NCBI GenBank assembly: GCA_964537975.1
Contig: CAZIDP010000012.1
Location: 31,798 to 95,797, forward strand
DNA length: 64,000 nt
Reading direction: 5' to 3'
Origin: SCBR16-9 sp964537975
GTDB taxonomy: Bacteria; Hydrogenedentota; Hydrogenedentia; Hydrogenedentales; SCBR16-9
The position numbers and the translations under genes are program-made. The stretch's first letter is position 1; each line of letters begins with the position of its first letter. Of this stretch, positions 56,414 to 64,000 are shown piece by piece. The notes beneath the pieces were generated by a model that saw only the letters and a list, made by a program, of their open reading frames with translations, ran no database searches and had not been told where the DNA came from.

Positions 56414-57271
56414 CTATGCCTTCAAAGCACCGCTGGTTATTCCCTTCATAAACAAGCGCGTGCAAAACAAAAACAATACACCCAAAGGAATTGCAGAAAT
56501 GGTATACCCCGCGAACATAAGCCCGTATTGACCACCAACCCGTGTTGTATAACGTAGCATTCCTACTGTTAACACCATCACTTCTTCACTTGAAGTAGTG
56601 ACTAATGGCCATAAGAAATTATTCCATACACCTAGAGCGCTCACAATAGCGACAACCCCGATAATCGGCTTGGCCAATGGGACACCAACATGCCAGAGTT
56701 GACGGATTAGACCGGCACCGTCAACCTGGGCTGCCTCGAACAAACCATTGTCCAGTTCACTGAAAAAACCTCTCAGGAGGTAGGTACCCAATACTTGTCC
56801 CCCTGCAATGTAGGGTAAGATCATGACCGCATAGGTGTCTAATAAACCTAACTGGTCAACCCAGACAAAAGACGGAATCAGCATAAGAACCCCCGGTATC
56901 ATCATCATGAGAATCATGCCGTAAAACAAAATTTCCCGACCTGGGAATTGATAACGGGCAAATAGGAAACCACAAATGGTCGATGATACAACTATACCTA
57001 CTATGCTTATAGCAGTTACGAAAATACTGTTCCAGATATATTGATACATGTCACCGATGGCATGTACATAATTGGCGGTGTGTGGTGGCCATGCCGGTAT
57101 CCAGAAGGTATGGTAGAACTGATAGGTGTCTTTAAATGAAGTCATCAACATGAAAAGGAACGGAAAAAACATTAAAAATAAAATTGTTCCCAAGAGAAAA
57201 CGCCAGGTTACCGCGGATACTTTGTGATAAGTATGATATTCTCTGACTGCTTGTTCTTTGTATTGCATCAT
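56414..57271 (-). CDS. Carbohydrate ABC transporter permease, MalG-type
   Basis: A 285-residue inner-membrane permease with six transmembrane helices (first near 25-47). The EAA loop that contacts the ATPase is 'FEAAQVDGAGLIRQLWHVGV' with 'PLAKP' following. It belongs to the MalFG/CUT1 family that imports oligosaccharides. GAGG precedes ATG 57271 by 6 bases. The upstream permease stop lies 3 bases before it, so they are translated together. The cognate ATPase is not in this window and may be a shared MsmX/UgpC-type protein. Confidence 0.9.
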   Translation of the reverse strand: MMQYKEQAVREYHTYHKVSAVTWRFLLGTILFLMFFPFLFMLMTSFKDTYQFYHTFWIPAWPPHTANYVHAIGDMYQYIWNSIFVTAISIVGIVVSSTICGFLFARYQFPGREILFYGMILMMMIPGVLMLIPSFVWVDQLGLLDTYAVMILPYIAGGQVLGTYLLRGFFSELDNGLFEAAQVDGAGLIRQLWHVGVPLAKPIIGVVAIVSALGVWNNFLWPLVTTSSEEVMVLTVGMLRYTTRVGGQYGLMFAGYTISAIPLGVLFLFCTRLFMKGITSGALKA

Positions 57272-57274
57272 TAA

Positions 57275-58228
57275 TTACCTCGCTGCCGGGTCGTAATTGT
57301 CGGTTTTCATTACCTTATTCATTGTCAAGGTAAACACCAACAGGAATACCATTAAAACAAGTCCGATGGCACAGGCATAGCCCATTCGCTGGTGTGTGAA
57401 GCCATTGAGGTACATGTATAGTCCCGGCACCATGGTTTCATAACCGGGGCCCCCGTTTAGCGTCAGAATATAAATCAACTCAAAACCGTTGACCACCATA
57501 ATAGCAGTGAAAACAAGTAAAAGCTTGACTTGCTGCAATATTAACGGAATATGAATTCTTATAATGCGTGACAGAGGGCCGAGGCCATCCAGTTCTGCTG
57601 CCTCCAACACACTGGGCGGGATATTGGCCAGGCCAGCATAATAAATCAGAATGTGAAAGCCATGTGCAAAAGGGAATCCTACAAAAGCTACCGCCCACAA
57701 AGCGGTGTCCGGATGACTCAGCCAGCCATAAACCCAATCGTGTAAGCCAAAAGTATAGAGCAGTTCAGTGAGTATGCCTGCGTCAGAGTATATGTAACGC
57801 CATAGCATAAAAATTACCACACCGGGTACTATCATGGGTAAAACCACCATGACACGACAAAAATAACTCCAGCGCTCTGATTTTAAATGAAAGATCATTT
57901 CTGCAATGATGAATGGAATGGTGAGACTGGTAACAAACATGAACAAACCAAGTTTGGTGAGGTTGCCCATACTCTTGAAGAAAACCGGGTCTGAAAACAG
58001 TTCTTTAAAATTGCCTAATCCTATCCAGGTACTTTCGCGGCCCACATCCCAATCTGTAAATGCATGATAGAGTGCTGAAAATGCCGGTATGTAATTGAAG
58101 ACAACCAGTAATCCAATGGGAACGAGTAACAATCCGTATATCAGTGATAACGGAGGTTGCAATACGGAACGTCCTCTGGGTGGAGCAGTTATTTTCAATG
58201 CTTTTTTATCTAACAGGATCGAGCTCAC
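57275..58228 (-). CDS. Carbohydrate ABC transporter permease, MalF-type
   Basis: A CUT1-family permease of 317 residues with about six transmembrane helices. The EAA loop is 'LEAAELDGLGPLSRIIRIHI'. An in-frame start at 58294 would give 339 residues but would overlap the binding-protein gene by almost 90 bases. A GTG at 58228 has AAGGA about 11 bases upstream, overlaps by only 23 bases and gives a normal N-terminus, so it is preferred. It pairs with the MalG-type permease to form the membrane channel of the importer. Confidence 0.8.
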   Translation of the reverse strand: MSSILLDKKALKITAPPRGRSVLQPPLSLIYGLLLVPIGLLVVFNYIPAFSALYHAFTDWDVGRESTWIGLGNFKELFSDPVFFKSMGNLTKLGLFMFVTSLTIPFIIAEMIFHLKSERWSYFCRVMVVLPMIVPGVVIFMLWRYIYSDAGILTELLYTFGLHDWVYGWLSHPDTALWAVAFVGFPFAHGFHILIYYAGLANIPPSVLEAAELDGLGPLSRIIRIHIPLILQQVKLLLVFTAIMVVNGFELIYILTLNGGPGYETMVPGLYMYLNGFTHQRMGYACAIGLVLMVFLLVFTLTMNKVMKTDNYDPAAR

Positions 58229-59708
58229 GAAGCAGTATATCCTTTCTTTCTTCCCACGCCACATCCATTTCGCTGAAATCCCATCCACGCTCAAGATGGC
58301 TTTCTACCCATCGTTCAAAATTGCCTTCAATGGCAATCAGATACTCATCCAGAGTCATACCACCTTCGAGATAGAAATCCAGCATCCTGCGCCAGTACGT
58401 TTTATATTCACCATCAAAGGATTCCAGCCATTTAATTGCACAATAACGTCTTTCGAAGATTTCATTAAAAGGTTCAAGCCGGTCATCTATTTCTGCGCCT
58501 TTAATATTGGGAATGTAGACCAGAGACTCAGACGCCAAGCGCTCTATGTTTTGTGGAGCAGACAACCACATTAGAAAATCGACACACGCTTCCAGATTCT
58601 CTTTGATCAACGCACTGTTGGTTATGTGCAGTTGAATCGCAGCCCCACCAATTACGGTTGCTTCCGTGCCAGAAGCATATTTCGTTGTCTCTTGGGTCAG
58701 TTTTGGAATGTACATGATGCCCCATTCAAAATTGACATAGGGGTCAGTTGCCATCCGACGTATAAACCAGGAACCACTCCAATACATGGCAAGCCGCTGG
58801 GTAAGAAACATCCTGATGGGATCGCTGTTTTTCAATTCGCGTGCCCAATATTGGCGCCATTCGAAAAGCATCTCATTCATTAAACGCCAACGGGGGTCCC
58901 GTGAAGTGAAGAAACCTTTGCTGAAAAGAAAACCAGCTTCACGCGGTTCAAGATAATGCCCCAGGTATTCTTGTGCTTCCGGACTGGATTCAATCAGGTC
59001 CATATGCGGCAATATGTCGTGGTACAGCATCTCGAACAATATGTCTTTACCCCAGTCCGAAGCCAGGTTTAAATCAGCAGTGAAGGGTGTTATATTGGAT
59101 TCCTGCTGGATGGTCTGGAAGACTTCAAGCATTTCTGCCCAGGTTTCAGGCAATTTCATGATGCCCATGCTGTTGAGAAGGGTTTTGTTGTAAAACAAAC
59201 CTGTTTCAACAATGTCTATTGGAACGCAGTACAATTTACCGTCAGGAGCGCGCTTTGCGTTCACCAATGCCTGATTTGTAAATGAATCTATCCATCGCTC
59301 ATTTCCGGGAATGTAAGGATTGGGTTGTTCCAGATAGTCATCAAGTGGTACATACCAACCCTTGTCTACATCCATCCATGTAACTTCTGCATTTTGAGTA
59401 ATAATTTCCGGGGCAACACCGCCAATAAGCTGGGTTTTGAGCCACTCACCCTCACTGGTTCCCGGATTGACGGTTTGTTGGTAGCGGATTCGCATGCCCG
59501 GGTTCAAAGCTTCCCATTCACGGGCAACATCGTCGGCTATATTGTTTGGTTCACCAATGCCCATCGGTATGGTACCAGGTGTATACAAATTCAGGTCTAC
59601 ACGAATCAGATTCCTTGATGTGCGTCCTCCTGAAGATTGTTCGCCCTCATTGGAACATGCAGAAAGGATAAAGAGAAGTGCTAACGATATTGCAATTCGG
59701 AATAGCAT
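58206..59708 (-). CDS. Extracellular solute-binding lipoprotein of the sugar ABC importer
   Basis: A 500-residue binding protein. From ATG 59708 the signal segment ends Ile-Leu-Ser-Ala-Cys with Cys18 lipidated. The rest matches the family-1 sugar-binding fold ('LVNAKRAPDGKLYCVPIDI', 'LFYNKTLLNSMGIMKLPETW', 'MYWSGSWFIRRM', 'FLMWLSAPQNIERLASES'). The frame is open to an ATG at 59801, which would add 31 residues without a better ribosome binding site. It heads the operon (binding protein, MalF, MalG, then GH78), so it probably recognises rhamnose-containing oligosaccharides. That specificity is inferred from neighbours. Confidence 0.8.
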   Translation of the reverse strand: MLFRIAISLALLFILSACSNEGEQSSGGRTSRNLIRVDLNLYTPGTIPMGIGEPNNIADDVAREWEALNPGMRIRYQQTVNPGTSEGEWLKTQLIGGVAPEIITQNAEVTWMDVDKGWYVPLDDYLEQPNPYIPGNERWIDSFTNQALVNAKRAPDGKLYCVPIDIVETGLFYNKTLLNSMGIMKLPETWAEMLEVFQTIQQESNITPFTADLNLASDWGKDILFEMLYHDILPHMDLIESSPEAQEYLGHYLEPREAGFLFSKGFFTSRDPRWRLMNEMLFEWRQYWARELKNSDPIRMFLTQRLAMYWSGSWFIRRMATDPYVNFEWGIMYIPKLTQETTKYASGTEATVIGGAAIQLHITNSALIKENLEACVDFLMWLSAPQNIERLASESLVYIPNIKGAEIDDRLEPFNEIFERRYCAIKWLESFDGEYKTYWRRMLDFYLEGGMTLDEYLIAIEGNFERWVESHLERGWDFSEMDVAWEERKDILLRELDPVR

Positions 59709-60046
59709 GTTGGCATGTGTATGGTTGGCCGGGTGATACAAATTTTTCTCCGGTCGTAAAATGACATTAAAAAAATACGGATTTATTAAAAAGTATCGCA
59801 TAAATAGTTCTTTTCATATCTTGCTGGATGCGAACAAGTCCCGATGAATAACTTGGCTGGTGGGTGCTCATGGTTACACAACCATATGATCACGAATTTC
59901 ACATTAAAACTCAAGTTTTTCTGGAAATATACGGATAAGTAGCTGATTTGAGCTGTTTATTGAATCGTTTATGAATAGATTTAATATTTTCTGATCAATT
60001 CATATTTTTGGCTTGGAGCAACTTGGAGTAAGTTTTTACTGAAAGT
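59709..60046. other. Intergenic region upstream of the binding-protein gene
   Basis: About 340 AT-rich bases. The left end may include the leader or a longer N-terminus of the binding protein. No further motif is recognised. Confidence 0.35.
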
Positions 60047-60083
60047 ATAAAAAAAAGACGGGCTGTTTAAGCTACAGCCCGTC
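60047..60083 (-). terminator. Rho-independent terminator of the propeller-like lipoprotein
   Basis: A perfect ten-base stem GACGGGCTGT/ACAGCCCGTC (60057-60066 and 60074-60083) with a 7-base loop is followed on the minus strand by eight T residues (A-run at 60049-60056). It lies about 50 bases past the stop of the gene at 60135. Confidence 0.9.
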
Positions 60084-60134
60084 CACCGGTGCTTTATCAA
60101 CACCAGAAAATGATGTGTTTAATCTTCGAGTTTC

Positions 60135-61325
60135 TTACATTCCAGAAACGCGACCGTTTTTATCGGTACGCAAGACAAGGATATCGTTGTGGCGCTGCCC
60201 ATCATCTTCGCTGATCAATCTCCTGCTACCAACAACCAGGTAGCCCTCAGGCGAAATTTCCAAAACATCATAACCGATGTCAATATATTCATCACCATAG
60301 GTGCGTTTCCATATTTGATTGCCATGTTGATCAAGCTTTAGAAGTAATATATTTTCTCTGCTGTCAGGTGGAACTTCTGCACCTGTTAGAATAAAACCAC
60401 CGTCGCTGGTTGGCTTTATCCGTTCTACAGTGTCACGACCGGCACTGCCATAATATTCGCTCCATGTCCAGTCTAGATTTTCGTCAAAGCGCATTACAAA
60501 CATGGTGGTATTTACATTCATCACATCTGCTTGACCAGCCAAAACAATACCACCATCGGGAATGCTTCGTGCATCTTTTAATGCATATACTTCAGGCAAT
60601 AAAAGTGTAGTGCCGGTAATAAAGTCCCCATCCAAACTGACTACCATAATGTCCAGAGTGCTGGAAAAATCAAATTTATCATCTATGTTAATAGCCCACC
60701 AAGCGATATAGCAGTTGTTGTCAGCACCTGTAAATGCCCTGGCCAATTGGGCGCCTTCAGCAACGACAAAGCGCCATTCTTCTTCACCTATAGCATCTGT
60801 TTTCAGCATCACCACTTGTGATGTCGCCAGATAATCCAACTGTAAACCAATCAGAAAACCCCCATCAGAAGTTTCTTCTACACTGAGTACCTGGTCCATA
60901 CCACCACTATCAAAAACCTGGATCCACTCTTCTTCACCATCATCGTCTATTTTGAACAGGAATCCATCTTTATCCGGATCAAATTGATTTCCAAATTGTC
61001 CTGCGATGATGTATCCACCACCTGAAACAGTTTGTATGTCCAATGCAGTATCTTCACGTTCATCACCGAATGTCTTGGTCCATACTACATTTCCAGTATC
61101 ATCGATTCGGATTACTGCAACATCGTCATCCAGTTCATGGCTGCTTTCGAGGTGTCCAGCCAGCACAAAACCTCCGTCATGTGCTTTTGTAACGGAAAAC
61201 GCTACCTCATCACCACCATCGTCACCAATATAGCGAAACCAGGTGTTTACCTTTGAAGGTGGACATCCCACCAGTAAAACCGGCAATATTAAGGTCAAAA
61301 TCAAGAAATATTTAAGTAAACGCAT
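60135..61325 (-). CDS. Lipoprotein with beta-propeller-like repeats
   Basis: A 396-residue lipoprotein; the signal segment ends Leu-Leu-Val-Gly-Cys with Cys21 lipidated. The mature part repeats a strand block seven or so times: 'AHDGGFVLAGHLES', 'VSGGGYIIAGQFGN', 'TSDGGFLIGLQL', 'IPDGGIVLAGQAD', 'TSDGGFILTGAEV' and 'EISPEGYLVVGSR', each with a following 'Trp-x-Lys/Arg-x-Phe/Tyr-Gly'. This is the pattern of secreted beta-propeller-like proteins that occur widely in environmental bacteria and have no assigned function. AAAGGG precedes ATG 61325. It stands alone before its terminator. Confidence 0.75.
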   Translation of the reverse strand: MRLLKYFLILTLILPVLLVGCPPSKVNTWFRYIGDDGGDEVAFSVTKAHDGGFVLAGHLESSHELDDDVAVIRIDDTGNVVWTKTFGDEREDTALDIQTVSGGGYIIAGQFGNQFDPDKDGFLFKIDDDGEEEWIQVFDSGGMDQVLSVEETSDGGFLIGLQLDYLATSQVVMLKTDAIGEEEWRFVVAEGAQLARAFTGADNNCYIAWWAINIDDKFDFSSTLDIMVVSLDGDFITGTTLLLPEVYALKDARSIPDGGIVLAGQADVMNVNTTMFVMRFDENLDWTWSEYYGSAGRDTVERIKPTSDGGFILTGAEVPPDSRENILLLKLDQHGNQIWKRTYGDEYIDIGYDVLEISPEGYLVVGSRRLISEDDGQRHNDILVLRTDKNGRVSGM

Positions 61326-61382
61326 AACATACCCTTTCAGCGTACTATTTTAAGGTAATTATAAATAACTATACTGTTGAAA

Positions 61383-61793
61383 TTACCATCTAGTAGGATA
61401 CAATCCCTGAAGCGCGATGCAAAAATTTAAAGCTAAATAAGGTGGTACGGTTGGAATCGTTGGAGTCTGGGAAACGTAGTGGATTAGTTGTTCTTCTTCC
61501 TCTTCAGGAACGGGGATGTTTACTGGTGATAAATCAGCCACATTCTGTCCACCTACAGTACCTAAGTTAATAAACTCTCCTGGTGTACTACCAAACCCTA
61601 TCGGCATGCGGCCTCGTAAATCAGGTAACCCAAAGGTAGACACACCATTGCCCCCATAGGTAGTTCCTATTATTGAATATAATGCTACATTCTGATTGAT
61701 TGGCAACAACTGTCCATTGCAAAATGCCCAACCACTTGGAGCAAAATTGCCTGCAAAAATCATTATTTCTCCGATAAAAGGTTCATATGCCAT
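61383..61793 (-). CDS. Phage tail collar domain protein (microcystin-dependent-protein-like), short form
   Basis: A 136-residue protein matching the tail-collar domain ('FIGEIMIFAGNFAPSGWAFC', 'NGQLLPINQN', 'TTYGGNGVSTFGLPDLRGR'). Members of this family usually have 165-190 residues, with a middle block rich in Gln/His. Here that block is replaced by a short 'PVPEEEEEQ' stretch, and the end 'PPYLALNFCIAL' is kept. Tail-collar proteins are found in phage tails and as chromosomal paralogs of unknown role. GGAG precedes ATG 61793. It lies just downstream of the DUF6916-like gene on the same strand, an arrangement seen elsewhere. Confidence 0.85.
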   Translation of the reverse strand: MAYEPFIGEIMIFAGNFAPSGWAFCNGQLLPINQNVALYSIIGTTYGGNGVSTFGLPDLRGRMPIGFGSTPGEFINLGTVGGQNVADLSPVNIPVPEEEEEQLIHYVSQTPTIPTVPPYLALNFCIALQGLYPTRW

Positions 61794-61848
61794 CTTGATG
61801 TTCTCCGTTATAAATTAACCGTTAATGTTTTGTGAAACTGATGTAATA

Positions 61849-62271
61849 CTATTCTGTGATTTGGTTGAAAATAAATTGGTAATGCCGGATTTTTGGATTC
61901 TTGGTTATAATGCTCACACCAAATGCAGTAAATTCACCCAGTTCAGGATGTGTCACAGTGAACATTCCTTGATCGAAGGGCCTGTCAGACTGCATTTCAA
62001 ATGTGATTGAATAACTATCAATTGTTGGTGCATTTGATTGTGTACGAGTATCAGCATCATCGACATGTGCCAGGCTCATTTCAAGCATCTCACCCGATTC
62101 ATTGGTCAGTGTGAAATTTTCGCCAAGATACTTTTCAAAAATCGACTTATTCAGGTCCATTAAGTGCCAAATCCTCCGCATGGTTTTGTGCCCGGCAGCA
62201 AAACTGCCAAACTGAATAGCTTGTAATGATGCGAATGCGCCACAGGTAATCAAAAAGTCACGTCGCTTCAT
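61849..62271 (-). CDS. DUF6916-like protein with Tat leader
   Basis: A 140-residue protein that starts with a twin-arginine-like leader ('MKRRDFLITCGAFAS'). The rest is a beta-rich domain ('KYLGENFTLTNESGEMLEM', 'APTIDSYSITFEMQ', 'GMFTVTHPELGEFTAF') resembling DUF6916, a small family often next to tail-collar proteins. GGAGG lies 5 bases before ATG 62271; a GTG/ATG a few codons upstream is less well placed. It is likely to be co-transcribed with the collar gene (gap 55 bases). Function is unknown. The Tat leader suggests export of the folded domain, which is unusual for this family. Confidence 0.6.
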   Translation of the reverse strand: MKRRDFLITCGAFASLQAIQFGSFAAGHKTMRRIWHLMDLNKSIFEKYLGENFTLTNESGEMLEMSLAHVDDADTRTQSNAPTIDSYSITFEMQSDRPFDQGMFTVTHPELGEFTAFGVSIITKNPKIRHYQFIFNQITE

Positions 62272-62746
62272 ACATACCTCCACTTCCTTTCATAGAATTT
62301 CATAAAACTCCCCGGAAAAATTGTAAATCGGTCATACATCGCAGAATTGCAGTATATTTCTAGAATTATTTTTCCCTCTAAGAGAGATTACCATGAAAGT
62401 TATCTCTCGTCAAGTTTATTCAGGATATATTTTTTACTATTAAAATTATTAAAATTAGTTTCTGGGAATTTATCCATTGCGTATTCATTGCGTTATCCCG
62501 ATCTACCTAAAAAATCAGTTTGCAAGTCCTTATTCAGAGGATAAATTCAAATAAGTCCCTTTTTGTATTGAATTTACAATATTTTAATAATTGAATTTCA
62601 AGGTAATTGTTTACTAATAAAAAAATCATAGTTAGTTTATATGCCACTCATTGTATGCAAACGGAACAGGTTTAAGATTGTGCCCATTGGTAAGGTTGTG
62701 AGATGAAATTAAGAAATTACTTGGCATATAAACAACAAGGAGCTTG
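62272..62746. other. AT-rich divergent intergenic region with a small hairpin
   Basis: About 475 AT-rich bases. A hairpin of GAGAGAT (62382-62388) pairing with ATCTCTC (62402-62408) is seen. No gene is recognised. Promoters for the DUF6916-like pair and the pseudopilin must lie here. Confidence 0.45.
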
Positions 62747-63889
62747 ATGAAAGTGAAGAGAAAAGGTTTTACATTGATAGAATTGCTGGTGGTTATTGCA
62801 ATCATTGGCATACTTGCAGCTATTCTGTTGCCTGCATTGGCGAGAGCAAGGGAAGCTGCCAGGCGTGCATCCTGCGCCAACAACCTCAAGCAGTGGGGAC
62901 TGATTGTAAAAATGTTTGCCAATGAAAGTAAAGGTATGTATCCGAATGCAACAGAATATCTTTACTCCTGGCGTGATTTTTCCTGGGGGTACACCTCTGG
63001 TGTTTCATCTGCTCAGTTGTATCCTGATTATTGGAATGATCCGAATATAGCAGTCTGTCCTTCAGACAGTGGGGGATACGCCGAATGGTTGTTTTCAGAT
63101 GGATGGAAGGAAGAGCTGGAGTTTACGCAACAGCAAATTCAGATTCTTGGTGATCCGGATGGTTCCGGTCAAGCATGTCTTCATATGCTATTATCGAACC
63201 CAACATCCTATGTCTACATCCCTTATTCAACTCGTACCACCTCGCAGATGGTTGAAGCCATGTTACGCGCTGGTCGGGTAATTTCAAATTATGATTCACC
63301 AGTCAATGTTGAGCTTACAGAGCTTTTCCCACAAGGAGGACAATACGGAACGAATGCGTATGGATGTGAGATACCGATTTCACGTGTGCTTCGTGGGCGT
63401 GAAGCAGATATGCCCTTTAGTTCTTTGCCTGGTAACCAATGGGGTGCTGCCTTTCATACAACCAGTGATTATCCTTACACCAATGGTGCAAATTATCCAT
63501 ATGCAGGTCTTTGGTCGCAAGTGAGTAACTGGACCGATGATGACGGGGTAACACCGATTGATCAGGCCATGCAGGGAGTAGCCAGGCTAAAAGAAGGCGT
63601 TGAACGATTTTCTATAACTGATATCAACAATCCTGGTGCCGCCATGGCTGCCCAGAGTGAAATTCCAATCATGATGGATGCCTGGGGCAGTACCGATCGT
63701 TCCTCTTACATCCAGATATTCAATCATGTACCAGGTGGATGTAATATATTGTACTTGGATGGTCATGTCGAGTTTGTCCGGTTCCAGGAAAAGGCACCGG
63801 TATCTATCGGTGAGATTCAGGGCAATACAGCGCCTGTTTCAAATACTGCTGGCATATTCATGGGATATTACTTTGGTGGTTGGGGTTGA
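62747..63889 (+). CDS. DUF1559-type pseudopilin with prepilin cleavage motif
   Basis: A 380-residue protein with a type-IV-pilin-like N-terminus: basic residues, then the prepilin peptidase site Lys-Gly-Phe-Thr-Leu-Ile-Glu (from residue 6, methylated Phe8, Glu12 at mature position 5) and a hydrophobic helix. The body is DUF1559/H-X9-DG-like, with 'ASCANNLKQWGLIVKMF', 'AVCPSDSG' and the C-terminal 'ILYLDGHVEFVRF' signature. Such proteins are numerous in PVC-group and related bacteria, usually as secreted pseudopilins of unknown role. AAGGAG precedes ATG 62747 by 4 bases; a TTG one codon earlier is too close. A hairpin follows near 63931. Confidence 0.9.
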   Translation: MKVKRKGFTLIELLVVIAIIGILAAILLPALARAREAARRASCANNLKQWGLIVKMFANESKGMYPNATEYLYSWRDFSWGYTSGVSSAQLYPDYWNDPNIAVCPSDSGGYAEWLFSDGWKEELEFTQQQIQILGDPDGSGQACLHMLLSNPTSYVYIPYSTRTTSQMVEAMLRAGRVISNYDSPVNVELTELFPQGGQYGTNAYGCEIPISRVLRGREADMPFSSLPGNQWGAAFHTTSDYPYTNGANYPYAGLWSQVSNWTDDDGVTPIDQAMQGVARLKEGVERFSITDINNPGAAMAAQSEIPIMMDAWGSTDRSSYIQIFNHVPGGCNILYLDGHVEFVRFQEKAPVSIGEIQGNTAPVSNTAGIFMGYYFGGWG

Positions 63890-63930
63890 TCCTATGTAAT
63901 ATGTGCTGAAATCTTGTGTATATACTTCAT

Positions 63931-63968
63931 ATAGCGCAGTCCAGTGTTTTTTAATTGGTCTGCGCTAT
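63931..63968 (+). terminator. Hairpin, possible terminator of the pseudopilin gene
   Basis: ATAGCGCAG (63931-63939) pairs with CTGCGCTAT (63960-63968), with further CCA/TGG pairing inside. The sequence after it is AT-rich but without a T run, so termination is less certain. Confidence 0.5.
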
Positions 63969-64000
63969 TATAATAAAACACAATTTAAGCAAAGCCAAAA

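Overview
The window looks like a chromosomal segment of a free-living, Gram-negative-type heterotroph with moderate GC. It has many secreted or surface proteins with LamG, Ig-like, CBM9-like and carboxypeptidase-regulatory folds, a DUF1559-type pseudopilin, DUF4838 and DUF5060 proteins, an Hanks-type kinase with an extracytoplasmic domain, and planctomycete-style integrase remains. This combination is typical of the Planctomycetes/Verrucomicrobia/Lentisphaerae and Hydrogenedentes range. No ribosomal or other phylogenetic marker is present, so the assignment is an inference.

Layout. 1-6.8 kb: envelope lipoproteins, a membrane protein, an alpha/beta hydrolase, a CYTH phosphatase and a Gfo/Idh/MocA oxidoreductase. 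5.4-10.6 kb: a co-directional trio (trypsin-like protease with TPRs, membrane Ser/Thr kinase, and a secreted thioredoxin-fold/TPR/CsgG-like protein) that may form an envelope signalling module. 10.7-18.3 kb: a DUF5060-type glycosidase and two large LamG proteins, one carrying an Ig domain and a C-terminal anchor. 18.3-20.2 kb: a low-GC orphan gene and an IS630-family element whose transposase needs a -1 frameshift. 20.2-27.2 kb: a TetR-TolC-MFP-RND efflux operon behind a consensus sigma-70 promoter and a 12-bp palindrome. 27.2-28.5 kb: tRNA-Pro(CGG), a degenerate direct copy of its 3' half, a decayed integrase and a tandem palindromic repeat, read here as the scar of an integrative element.

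28.9-43.9 kb holds a nucleoside-type MFS permease, ThiL, a SlyD-like FKBP, a large GH101/GH129-like glycosidase, rhamnulokinase, a nine-repeat membrane protein with a lipoprotein partner, and a CBM9/Ig surface protein. 44-59.8 kb is a glycan locus: AraC regulator, PhyH dioxygenase, Tat-exported DUF4838 protein, GH106-like and GH78 alpha-L-rhamnosidases without signal peptides, mannose-1-phosphate guanylyltransferase, and a sugar ABC importer (binding protein and two permeases, no ATPase here). With rhaB at 36.7 kb this suggests import of rhamnose-containing oligosaccharides followed by cytoplasmic hydrolysis. 60-64 kb: a propeller-like lipoprotein, a short phage-tail-collar protein with a Tat-leader DUF6916-like partner, and a DUF1559-type pseudopilin.

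Most genes belong to recognisable families. The least ordinary items are the integration scar at tRNA-Pro, the protease/kinase/thioredoxin-CsgG trio, and the anchor module shared by two distant surface proteins.
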